Shown here: positions 39,126 to 47,250 of the stretch, piece after piece | Position numbering within the stretch: position 1 is the stretch's first letter | How the letters are laid out: each line of letters opens with the position of its first letter | Origin: Myxosarcina sp. GI1 | GTDB taxonomy: Bacteria; Cyanobacteriota; Cyanobacteriia; Cyanobacteriales; Xenococcaceae | Direction: 5' to 3' | Assembly (NCBI RefSeq): GCF_000756305.1 | Contig: NZ_JRFE01000026.1 | Span: 31,147-95,146, forward strand | Length of the DNA stretch: 64,000 nucleotides | Notes under the pieces: generated by a model | Told to the model about the DNA's origin: nothing | The model's input: only the letters and a program-made list of their open reading frames with translations | Databases searched by the model: none | Translations under genes and position numbers: made by a program

Positions 39126-40142
39126 TTAACGATAACTATAAAACTTGTTTTTTTTAAAAGGAGAACTAGACTTTTTTTTTGTTAAAATAAAATTTATTTT
39201 GGGTTTCAAAATAGCAAGTAGTTTTAAAATAACGTCTTTAGAAAGATAAGGATTGAGTATAATTTCTTTAATGCTATCGAGCATTTTTTTGCTTTTACAA
39301 GATTCAATAAATCGATAATAAGATAGTCTTTCTTCAAATAAAACTAAATTTTTTTCTATAGCTTGTAGCAGTTGAGGATTATTTTTTAAAGCTTTATTAG
39401 CGATAAATTGCCTGGCGATCGTACAAGATTCTTGTAAATAAGCAGTTGGAGTTCGATCGCTAAGAGAGGACTGCCTGAGACGATAAAAGTAGTAAGATTG
39501 CGGTACAAACAAAAGTTTGCCCTGTTGGAGCAAACATTCTAAATACAAAGTAAAATCTTCTCCAACCTTTAAGTTTTCTCGATACTTAATTTTGCGATCG
39601 AGTAAAAATTTACGGTCGATTAATGGTTTGATATAACCAAAGCTCCAATTCGAGCCTAAATTAATTGGATTTAAGCGATCGGATTCAACAAACTGAACCG
39701 CATCGATCGCTTTTGGCGATACAATGTGGTGTTTCCCTTCAATTAACAAAGTACTCCAAGGATTGCGATCGCCATCATTAATCAAATAAAGGTCATCTGC
39801 AACTAAATGTGCTTTATGTTTTTGGGCTGCTTGTAACAGTTTTTCTAATCTGGTACGAGAATACCAATCATCGGCATCGAGAAGAGAAATCCAGCTGCCA
39901 CTAGCCTCTTCTATTCCACGATTGCGGCTAATACTAACACCTAAATTTTTTGGGTTTTTAATTACTTTAAGTCTGCTGTCATTATAACTAGTGGCAATTT
40001 GATAGGTATTATCATAAGAACCATCATCAATGACTATTATTTCAAAGTTAGAATAGGTTTGATCTAAAACAGATTCAATAGCTCGATCGACGTACTGTTC
40101 GCAATTGTAAGCAGGTATAATAACCGAGATTTTAGAACTCAT
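39126..40142 (-). CDS. GT2 family glycosyltransferase
   Basis: 338 residues, soluble or membrane-associated GT-A enzyme. The N-terminal nucleotide-sugar domain has ISVIIPAYNCEQYVDRAIES, IIVIDDGSYDNTYQIA and the DXD-like ISLLDADDWYS. The C-terminal part, with the basic tail KPKINFILTKKKSSSPFKKN, may bind the membrane surface. It lacks the transmembrane channel of cellulose or hyaluronan synthases, so it adds a sugar to a lipid-linked unit rather than making the polymer alone. It is the only glycosyltransferase in the locus inside this window, so others must be encoded elsewhere. Confidence 0.9.
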   Translation of the reverse strand: MSSKISVIIPAYNCEQYVDRAIESVLDQTYSNFEIIVIDDGSYDNTYQIATSYNDSRLKVIKNPKNLGVSISRNRGIEEASGSWISLLDADDWYSRTRLEKLLQAAQKHKAHLVADDLYLINDGDRNPWSTLLIEGKHHIVSPKAIDAVQFVESDRLNPINLGSNWSFGYIKPLIDRKFLLDRKIKYRENLKVGEDFTLYLECLLQQGKLLFVPQSYYFYRLRQSSLSDRTPTAYLQESCTIARQFIANKALKNNPQLLQAIEKNLVLFEERLSYYRFIESCKSKKMLDSIKEIILNPYLSKDVILKLLAILKPKINFILTKKKSSSPFKKNKFYSYR

Positions 40143-40272
40143 AATTTAACTTATCTTTTTATTGCAAGCGCGAGCGGCAATTGAGCGCGTTATTATTTTC
40201 GATCGAACAAACCTAAATCAAATATACAATATTTTGTCTAATTTTGATTTACAACTGAAATAAATTATATTG

Positions 40273-40301
40273 CAAATTTGACATATGATTTTGCAAATTT
40301 G
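40273..40301. promoter_or_regulatory. Two helically phased palindromes upstream of the GT2 gene
   Basis: CAAATTTG occurs at 40273-40280 and again at 40294-40301. Each copy is self-complementary within the wider direct repeat TTGCAAATTTG. Their centres are 21 bases apart, two turns of B-DNA, as for a protein binding two sites on one face. Outer arms TTTTGTCT (about 40228) and AGACAAAA (40304-40311) add a looser inverted repeat. They lie in the 238-base gap before the GT2 gene. Confidence 0.4.
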
Positions 40302-40380
40302 TCAGACAAAACATAAATTTAAAATTAATAAATATTTGACTATTTAACTTCAACCAAAAATATCAACAAATAAATACTAA

Positions 40381-42057
40381 TTAATAGGTTAATTTAGAGG
40401 TTAAAAACAAAGGTTTGCCATCCATATATTTTGGTATTGAAGCTCCCATTAATTCTAAAATCGTTGGAGCTAAGTCCACAGCTTCTGCTGCTGGCAAATT
40501 ACAACCAGGCGAGATGTTTGACCCTTTTGCTATTAAAAATCCCTGGCTTTTGTGTCCTCCTGCTCGGCAATGAGTTAAAGGTCCGATACGACCTAAATCG
40601 GGACTATCAATAACATCGGTAATAGGTTCGCTCCACAGTACGACAAGATCGGAATCAGGTAGTTTGGGATTTGTATCTAAAGGATTAGTGCGAGTTCTGA
40701 CTACCTGTTTGACTACAGATTTTCTCGTTCTGCCATCTCGTAGGCGATAGAGAATTTCTGTTAATTCATTACACAGAGATTCATACTCAGAAACATCGAC
40801 AATACCATCTCTTTCTCGTCCCTTGAGGTTGATTCTGAGATGTCCGTTGGTAAATGCTGGTAAGGCAAAAACTTTCATCGTCGACCAAAGCTGCGAATAC
40901 CACATAGCAGGCATCCAGCTCATAGCCAATTCTGGTTCTGTGCCATAATCCATTAAGCCATAAGGAGATAAAAGTCCATGCTTTCTTCCTGTAAGGAATT
41001 TTTTATGAGTCCAGGTTCTAAATAGTTTTTTGATGGGATTGGGTTCGTAAATCTGACTCCAGATTTCTCCAGGCCAAGAATTTCTTACAGGCTTAGTTGT
41101 TATCGATGCGGGAGTTCGGTCAAGTCTGCCAGAAACCAGTGCGGGTTTACCAAAACTGTAGCGATAGAGCAATTCGGGTAAAACTGCCATGCTCAGTAAA
41201 TCGGTAAAGTTAGCTGCCATACCATGAACGGCAAAGCAGATAATATTAGCATCGTGAGGAGCTTCAGCTATAATTTCACCAATCGCGCGATCGACTTTTT
41301 GATAGGTAGCTAGTAAAGGATCGCTCTTAGTACCATTTTTAGTAAGATGGCTGTAGAGAGGATGATCTGGCTGACTGTGGTTGTAGAGATCGTGACCGAT
41401 AGTGTGAGTCTCACCAAACACCATTAAAAATAGATCCCAGGCTTCGCGCTGAAGCAATTCGCGAGCGATCGCTGAATGTCCCCGAATACTCTGGTCTACT
41501 GCTTGTTGAATCCATTTTACATATTCTGGCTGCCACCAAAGCCCATTGTCATTATGTAAAACGGGATTTTTACCATATTTATTAATAATTTCGCCAAACA
41601 ATTCTGGTGGGTTGGAATCGCTTACTGTATAGGGATAATGCCCCCCCCAACCCAAAATTTGCGCTCCGTTTACTCCTTCTGATAAAACAGTTACTGGTAC
41701 ATCAAAAACCGCTACTTTATAATCATTTCCTAAAGCGTAAAAAGGTGGATACTCTCGATAGTCATAGCCACTTTTAACTACATCGCAAATAATTTCGTAA
41801 TTTTGCGGATTATAACTAACTGTATCCCAATAGCCGAGTTTATCGGCACGACAGCCTGTCGAAAATGTTGCCCATAGTGGTTCCGTTGTCGAATATTCGG
41901 TAGGAATGCCGCAGTAGTTAACGGTGTTATTTAAACGGCTATAAGTTCCTTGTAGACTAATCTGTTTGAGATTGGGTAAATGTCCTTCAGACATCCACTG
42001 TTCGACTAATTTTGGTTCGGCAGCATCCAAACCAATAGCAATAACTGGCTGCTTCAT
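40381..42057 (-). CDS. Alkaline-phosphatase-superfamily phosphodiesterase / nucleotide pyrophosphatase-like protein
   Basis: 558 residues, no signal peptide or membrane helix. Superfamily features: AIGLDAAEPKLVEQWMSEG with metal ligand D11, TTEPLWATFSTGCRADKLGYW where Thr57/58 would be the nucleophile, then FGETHTIGHDLY, FAVHGMAAN and CRAGGHKSQGFLIAKG supplying further metal ligands. Members cleave phosphodiesters or transfer phospho-groups. Its place between Wzc and the glycosyltransferase suggests work on a nucleotide sugar, a lipid-phosphate or a phosphorylated glycan, but the substrate is not known. The lack of an export signal implies cytoplasmic action. Confidence 0.82.
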   Translation of the reverse strand: MKQPVIAIGLDAAEPKLVEQWMSEGHLPNLKQISLQGTYSRLNNTVNYCGIPTEYSTTEPLWATFSTGCRADKLGYWDTVSYNPQNYEIICDVVKSGYDYREYPPFYALGNDYKVAVFDVPVTVLSEGVNGAQILGWGGHYPYTVSDSNPPELFGEIINKYGKNPVLHNDNGLWWQPEYVKWIQQAVDQSIRGHSAIARELLQREAWDLFLMVFGETHTIGHDLYNHSQPDHPLYSHLTKNGTKSDPLLATYQKVDRAIGEIIAEAPHDANIICFAVHGMAANFTDLLSMAVLPELLYRYSFGKPALVSGRLDRTPASITTKPVRNSWPGEIWSQIYEPNPIKKLFRTWTHKKFLTGRKHGLLSPYGLMDYGTEPELAMSWMPAMWYSQLWSTMKVFALPAFTNGHLRINLKGRERDGIVDVSEYESLCNELTEILYRLRDGRTRKSVVKQVVRTRTNPLDTNPKLPDSDLVVLWSEPITDVIDSPDLGRIGPLTHCRAGGHKSQGFLIAKGSNISPGCNLPAAEAVDLAPTILELMGASIPKYMDGKPLFLTSKLTY

Positions 42058-42118
42058 GGTTATTTATATTTATTATCGGTTTTAAGTTTAAGGTTAAGTA
42101 TGGTAAAAAACCGATTAT

Positions 42119-44332
42119 TTATGCAGTTGCTATTTTTGAACTACTTTTAGATTTGGATGTAGATTTATCAAAATAGTTTTTGCTGTACTTGGCATGATAA
42201 GAATAGCGATCGAACTCGCTGGCTTTAACTCCATTAATTACCATGCCTAAAACTTTTTGTCCGATATTAGCATTGTTCAAAGTTTCTTGCGCCAGCTCGG
42301 CACTTTCGTGTTCGACTACACCAGGACGAGTAACAAATAAAATACCGTCGGCTAATTTGCTAAGAGTGAGTACGTCGGCAGTTACTGGCAATGGAGGAGC
42401 ATCAATGATAATTGTGTCATACTCTTTTCTCGCTCTAGCAACCAATTCGCTCATTTCTGCCGAATCTAAAAGTGCTAGAGGATTGGGAGCAGTTACTCCA
42501 GAAGTTAACAGATCTAACTGTTTCATCGGTCTGGATACCAATTCTTCTAAAGCAGTTTTATGAGCGATCGCATCTTTTACTCCAAGCTTATTATCTACTT
42601 GCCACAGTTGATGTTGAGAAGACTTCCTTAGATCGCCATCAACTACTAGTACCCGACGACCTAATTGAGCCATAGCTGCCGCTAGATTTGCTGCAATAGT
42701 AGATTTTCCCTCTCCTGGAACGGAACTGGTAAGCAAAATAACTTTTGGTTGTCTCTTGAGATCGAGAAATTTTAAGTTAGCCTGAATCATACGGTAAATT
42801 TCACTGGTAAAAGAGTCTGGCTCTTCTCGAACGATAATTCCACCAAGATCTGTCTTTAAAGAATCTAAAGGAATAATCCCTAAAACTTTGTAAGCAAACT
42901 TCTGTTTGATTTCGGGAATTGTTTTGAGAGTACGATCCTGCATTTCTAACAAAACTGCCGTTAAATTTGATAGTAACAGTCCTATTAGAACGCCCATTAT
43001 CATTAAAGCCATTCTGCCAGTAGAACCTTCTTCTGGAACTCTAGCAAGTTCGATTACTTCGGCATTACCAGTTTGTTGATTGACTAATAACTGTAGTTCT
43101 TGCTGATTGCCTAAAAGAGTTTCGTAGGTTTTACGAGCCGATTCTACTTCACGTAGCAACTCTTGTTCTGTTTTTTCTAGTTTTGGCAACTGTTTGGCTC
43201 GATCTAAATATGCTTTTTGATAATTGTATAAAGCGGAAAGTTGGGTTTGAAGACTAAGCTCCTCTATTTTTAAATTGATAAATTTTTCTAACTGATTTTC
43301 TTTTAATCGATCGCTTTCTAATAAGCCTTCAGAAACTTTTGTTCCTACATACTTAGTAACCAACTGCTGAAGTTGTTGGTTTAAATAACCTTTTTTCTCT
43401 AACAGGCTTTGAACGCTAGGATGATTGTCGTTAAATCGTTGGCGTTCTTGTGCCAGTTGGCTTTCGGTAGTGGTTAACTGTTCTAGAATACTGCGCACGG
43501 TAGGAGTACTGCCTAATTGATTGGCAGCGATCGCCTGTTTCAAATTTAAGCCTAGTTGACTCTGCAAGCTCGATGCTTGTGCTTGCGTTCCCTGTAACTC
43601 CGCTCCAGTCGTTGAAATCTGACGGTTTAGCGTACCGAGATCGTTGACCAAATTTCTTTTTTCTTCTTGAAGATCGATAACTTGGTTTTTTTCGTAAAAT
43701 TGTTGTAAGTTTGATTCGATATTTTTGAGTTTGGTTTCAACTTTGGGAATCTGGTTATTAATAAAGCTATCGGCATTGACTGTATCGGCTTGATTGCTGC
43801 GAATTTGTTCTTGAATATAAGTATCCATTAAAGTATTGACTACTTTAGCAGCTCGGTAGGGGTCTGGATGCTCGTAAGAAATAGAAATTACGTCAGTTCC
43901 ACCAACAATCTCTACATCTAAACTGTCTTTCAGAGCTTTGATATCGAGCGGCTTTCCCTCTTTGTCTTCCAGTTTTAAACTATCGATAGTTTGCTGCAAA
44001 ACTGGCTCGGAAACTAGCCGCAGTTTTTCCGTGCTTAAAGGTGTTTGATTATTTAATAAAGAATTTAATTGCTGCGTTTCTCCTCCCAATCCCGTTAAGT
44101 TATCAATAGAATTTTGTTTAAATAATATTTTGCCTTCAGATTTATAGGTCTCTTTTAATAAAGTGCTTAAAAAAGCTGTCGCACCAATCGTCAATAAAAA
44201 TACTCCCAAAGCCGGTAGCCAACGCCTTCTAAGTTTTCGTAAATAGCTTTCTACGTTGACATCAATTGCTTCTCTTCGTTCTGTATTATTGGCACGCTCG
44301 TATGCAAGTTTATCTGTTTGTATATTGGTCAT
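42119..44332 (-). CDS. Wzc-like polysaccharide co-polymerase / BY tyrosine kinase
   Basis: 737 residues. A Wzz-type N-terminal half has transmembrane segments near residues 38-57 and 450-470, separated by a long periplasmic coiled-coil region (about 180-420). The cytoplasmic BY-kinase follows: Walker A SSVPGEGKST (536-545), Walker A' VLVVDGD (561-567), Walker B IIIDAPP (641-647), and a C-terminal tyrosine cluster at 710, 712, 716 and 720. Such proteins control polymer length and export by cyclic autophosphorylation. It is the first gene of the minus-strand polysaccharide locus. Confidence 0.94.
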   Translation of the reverse strand: MTNIQTDKLAYERANNTERREAIDVNVESYLRKLRRRWLPALGVFLLTIGATAFLSTLLKETYKSEGKILFKQNSIDNLTGLGGETQQLNSLLNNQTPLSTEKLRLVSEPVLQQTIDSLKLEDKEGKPLDIKALKDSLDVEIVGGTDVISISYEHPDPYRAAKVVNTLMDTYIQEQIRSNQADTVNADSFINNQIPKVETKLKNIESNLQQFYEKNQVIDLQEEKRNLVNDLGTLNRQISTTGAELQGTQAQASSLQSQLGLNLKQAIAANQLGSTPTVRSILEQLTTTESQLAQERQRFNDNHPSVQSLLEKKGYLNQQLQQLVTKYVGTKVSEGLLESDRLKENQLEKFINLKIEELSLQTQLSALYNYQKAYLDRAKQLPKLEKTEQELLREVESARKTYETLLGNQQELQLLVNQQTGNAEVIELARVPEEGSTGRMALMIMGVLIGLLLSNLTAVLLEMQDRTLKTIPEIKQKFAYKVLGIIPLDSLKTDLGGIIVREEPDSFTSEIYRMIQANLKFLDLKRQPKVILLTSSVPGEGKSTIAANLAAAMAQLGRRVLVVDGDLRKSSQHQLWQVDNKLGVKDAIAHKTALEELVSRPMKQLDLLTSGVTAPNPLALLDSAEMSELVARARKEYDTIIIDAPPLPVTADVLTLSKLADGILFVTRPGVVEHESAELAQETLNNANIGQKVLGMVINGVKASEFDRYSYHAKYSKNYFDKSTSKSKSSSKIATA

Positions 44333-44912
44333 TTTTATGTAGACTGCTTGAAGTACGATTTTAACTTATATTGCCCTGACTGCTGGTTCTAAAAAACTTT
44401 TCTGACATTTTTTGGTCTAAATTCTTTATAAACGATAAATTAGGGAGTTAGCTTAAAGTTTTGATAAAGTTGTAGCTAGATAAGCGTAAATTTGTCAAAA
44501 AGTCTCCTGCGGTCGCTAACTATCATCTAAATTGTTTCCATTATTGACCACAAAACTCAAACCAGCAAACTGCGTTTTTATTACTACAGTTACTAGATGT
44601 TTATTAGCAGCAAATATTAGAGAGAGCGAGCAAATAATTATAAGTATTATCAACCGTCAAAATTCAGTCTTGTAACGAGAATTTAAATTGTTATCGTCAA
44701 AGGTTAAATAATTATTTTATGTTACGATAAAACGACTCAATTTGCTCGTTCTAAAAAGATTGTCAAAAAATATTTATGACTGTCTACAAACTGGAACAAT
44801 TAGCGCACTTATAGTGTTTGGGTTTTGTAGAATATAAATACAAATTTATTAAAATTACTAGCAAATTTAGTATATTTTTAGTAAAAATTTTTTGACTTTT
44901 AAGATTTTTTTT
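44333..44912. other. Divergent promoter region of the polysaccharide locus
   Basis: 580 AT-rich bases between the Wzc-like gene and a divergent secreted-protein gene. TTATCGT near 44693 and ACGATAA near 44725 form a 7-bp inverted repeat about 30 bases apart. No riboswitch, hairpin terminator or extra gene was recognised. Its length suggests substantial upstream control or long leaders. Confidence 0.4.
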
Positions 44913-45356
44913 ATGAAACTGCTTCATGACAGTATTATTAAATCAATAGCTATAGCAATCGGCATTTTTGTTGTTGGTGTTGGAGAAGATAGCAATAGTT
45001 TATCTGTCTTTGCTCAAACAAAAATAGACGGTACAGTTCGAGAAACTATTAGTGGACTTTCAGGCGGTTCGGTTGATAGCAAGGGTTGCGGTTTTATTGC
45101 CAATACACCAAATCATACTTTTAACATTCCAGAAAGAGTTGACTATATGCGTCTTACCTTGCAGACTTCTGGCGGACAACCAACGCTTTTGGTTTTAGGA
45201 CCAAAGCCTGAAGATCGTTTTTGCGTTCTGGGAGAAGCATCTCGATTGCAGCCAGAAATTTCTGGAGTTTGGGAAGCAGGAAAATATCAAATTTATGTAG
45301 GCGATCGCTTGGGAGAAAACTACCAGTTTACTCTAGATATTTCTACCAGAAATTAA
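44913..45356 (+). CDS. Secreted protein of unknown function
   Basis: 147 residues from ATG 44913; an upstream in-frame TTG at 44892 would add seven residues ahead of the signal peptide. The hydrophobic stretch (IAIAIGIFVVGVG) and the end of the leader at VFAQT look like an export signal. The mature part (DGTVRETISGLSGGSVDSKG, GQPTLLVLGPKPEDRFCVLG, GKYQIYVGDRLGENYQFTLD) is a beta-rich domain with two Cys. Similar small exported beta proteins occur in cyanobacteria. No function can be assigned; its divergent position next to the EPS locus may be coincidental. Confidence 0.7.
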   Translation: MKLLHDSIIKSIAIAIGIFVVGVGEDSNSLSVFAQTKIDGTVRETISGLSGGSVDSKGCGFIANTPNHTFNIPERVDYMRLTLQTSGGQPTLLVLGPKPEDRFCVLGEASRLQPEISGVWEAGKYQIYVGDRLGENYQFTLDISTRN

Positions 45357-45360
45357 ACAC

Positions 45361-45741
45361 TTATTCGTTGTAAGTATTTTCTTCAATCTGTTGGGGTGAA
45401 ACTTCCACTGCATTTACGTCAATAGTGCCAGGAGGAGTAATACGGCTAAAACCATCTGATTCTACTTGCAGCGCCTCTCCACAGCTAGGGCATCTAAATT
45501 CCGTGTTTTTAAATCCAGTAAATTCGTAGCTACATACAGGACATTCATCTTGGACTAATTTGCGTTTGAGCCACCATTGAAAGCCCCAAAAAGCAATAAT
45601 CGGTGTGATTAGCAATACGCACAACAAGATTAAAAATCCGTTGACTACCCACCCCAAACCTACTGACGCTAAAAGAAAAGCAATTAAAATAAAGCTCAAC
45701 CCGCAACCAAGCCCTGAAGTATTGGCGTTATATCGAAACAT
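45361..45741 (-). CDS. Membrane protein with C-terminal zinc ribbon
   Basis: 126 residues from the internal ATG at 45739-45741 (MFRYNANTSGLGCGLS). Two hydrophobic segments (LSFILIAFLLASVGLGWVV, FLILLCVLLITPIIAFWGF) are followed by a zinc ribbon CPVC...CPSC and a Thr/Pro-rich acidic tail. A longer open frame starts at a TTG (45882), but that start touches the terminator hairpin at 45884-45907, so the shorter protein is preferred. The function is unknown; membrane-tethered zinc ribbons often serve as small adaptors. Confidence 0.75.
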   Translation of the reverse strand: MFRYNANTSGLGCGLSFILIAFLLASVGLGWVVNGFLILLCVLLITPIIAFWGFQWWLKRKLVQDECPVCSYEFTGFKNTEFRCPSCGEALQVESDGFSRITPPGTIDVNAVEVSPQQIEENTYNE

Positions 45742-45883
45742 TTGTAGAAAGCGATCGTTCACGGCTATAAGTGCTCTCTGGTAAGATTGTCTAAATGATT
45801 TGGCGACCTGTAAATTATATTTTAACGCGAGGCGATCGGCTACACACTTTACGTAATAAAAACTAAAGCTTACAAAATACAAA

Positions 45884-45907
45884 TTAAGCTCGCGTCAGCG
45901 AGCTTAA
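45884..45907 (-). terminator. Hairpin terminator downstream of the methyltransferase gene
   Basis: TTAAGCTCGC (45884-45893) and GCGAGCTTAA (45898-45907) pair perfectly around a 4-base loop. On the minus strand the hairpin lies 33 bases after the methyltransferase stop and is followed by a T-rich stretch (TTTGTATTTTG). It also separates that gene from the zinc-ribbon gene downstream. Confidence 0.7.
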
Positions 45908-45939
45908 GTATAAGAACGACTAAGTTAGAATACAAACTT

Positions 45940-47034
45940 TTAACCAGATGCCATTGGTTTGCGAGCTACCCAATACTTACTAACAAAATGATTTGTGACT
46001 CGAACCTCAGTAAATCCCGCGTTTGTCAATCGCTCTTGCAAATCGTCAGTAGTGTAGTGTCTGTAATAAGGTTCGTGGAAGATAGCAGGAAAGTTTTCCA
46101 TCATCACTCTAAAGTCGGGAGAATCATCTGCCTGCATAGAATCACAGACAACTAACGTACCTCCAGGCTGAATCACCCGAAATGCCTCGTTAATTACCTG
46201 CTGGCGAACATCACCAGGCAACTCATGAAATAAGAACACCGAAGTAACAGCATGAAAGTAATTGTCTAAATAAGGTAATTCTTCGGCATTAGCCTTTAAC
46301 AACTGCGGTAGTTCTCCAGGAATTTCTGAAAGTAACTGATTGGCTTTTCGTAAATAAGCAGGAGATAAATCGACTCCAAATAAAGCTGCTTTTGGTAACG
46401 CACCGCGAATCATTCTCAAAGTACGACCAGTACCACAAGCAAGATCGAGAATTTTTTGCTGTTGTGGGGGAACATCAAAAGCAGTCAAACTTTGTTTCAG
46501 AGGAGCGATAATTCGCCGACGCATCGCATCTGCCGAACCGTTAAACAAAATCTCTACCTGAAGATCGTAAAGATTGGCAGATAAATCGCTAAGATAGCCA
46601 TCTGTTTGATAGTGAAAATTTTGTAAGTAATAGGAAGGATATCCTTCTCGGTCGATTTTAGCGTCAAATTGCTGATATTCTCTGGTTTTTAATCTATCCC
46701 AGATTTTGAACATATCTAACCATACTTCGGGATAATAGCGAAAGAAATCCGACCAAGGATTATCGAATAGCAAGCTGGTAGGATAAATTCCCTGTCGCGC
46801 CTCCTGCCAGTCAATTTCTTCTAGCTTTTTTAGTCTTTGCTGGAGTTTTTCCAAAATTTGAGGTGAAAGCGGTTGGCTTTTATGGTAGCGTTCGGGTACA
46901 AAGGTATCAGTCAGGCGATCGCTCACGAGTTTATGAGCAAAACCAAAAACTTTCTTACTTTCTTGAAAGCCTTGGTACGCGACTTTAGTTAAAGAGTCGG
47001 GGACAAATTGATCTATGTTCGGAGTCGATTGCAT
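45940..47034 (-). CDS. Class I SAM-dependent methyltransferase
   Basis: 364 residues. An N-terminal region of about 170 residues (with PWSDFFRYYPEVWLDMFKIW) precedes a Rossmann methyltransferase domain with motif I ILDLACGTGRTLRMIRG (D198-G203), ALFGVDLSPAYLRKA, and the downstream FHAVTSVFLFHELP and GGTLVVCDSMQ blocks. The domain is of the Methyltransf_11/UbiE type. The substrate is unknown; the long N-terminal extension is a feature of a cyanobacterial group. No membrane segment. Confidence 0.87.
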   Translation of the reverse strand: MQSTPNIDQFVPDSLTKVAYQGFQESKKVFGFAHKLVSDRLTDTFVPERYHKSQPLSPQILEKLQQRLKKLEEIDWQEARQGIYPTSLLFDNPWSDFFRYYPEVWLDMFKIWDRLKTREYQQFDAKIDREGYPSYYLQNFHYQTDGYLSDLSANLYDLQVEILFNGSADAMRRRIIAPLKQSLTAFDVPPQQQKILDLACGTGRTLRMIRGALPKAALFGVDLSPAYLRKANQLLSEIPGELPQLLKANAEELPYLDNYFHAVTSVFLFHELPGDVRQQVINEAFRVIQPGGTLVVCDSMQADDSPDFRVMMENFPAIFHEPYYRHYTTDDLQERLTNAGFTEVRVTNHFVSKYWVARKPMASG

Positions 47035-47250
47035 AAATGTTTATTAGTTCGATTTTGTAGATGAAAATAATTTGAAGTTAGCCTCAAAAAAATAGCTAAC
47101 TAAACGAAATAAAGTTTTGTTGTGTTTTGTAAATATCTATATATTAAGTATAATCAACCAGAACTCGCGAGCGTAATTTTTTAAACAACATCTCAACGGA
47201 TTAGCGTCTGTAAATTTAATTGTCAATCTCAAGGTTGGCTTCTGTCGCGC

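Noticed and set aside
45742-45882. Extended N-terminus of the zinc-ribbon protein from a TTG
   Set aside because: The start abuts a terminator hairpin and the extra 47 residues look like translated intergenic sequence; the ATG at 45741 is preferred.
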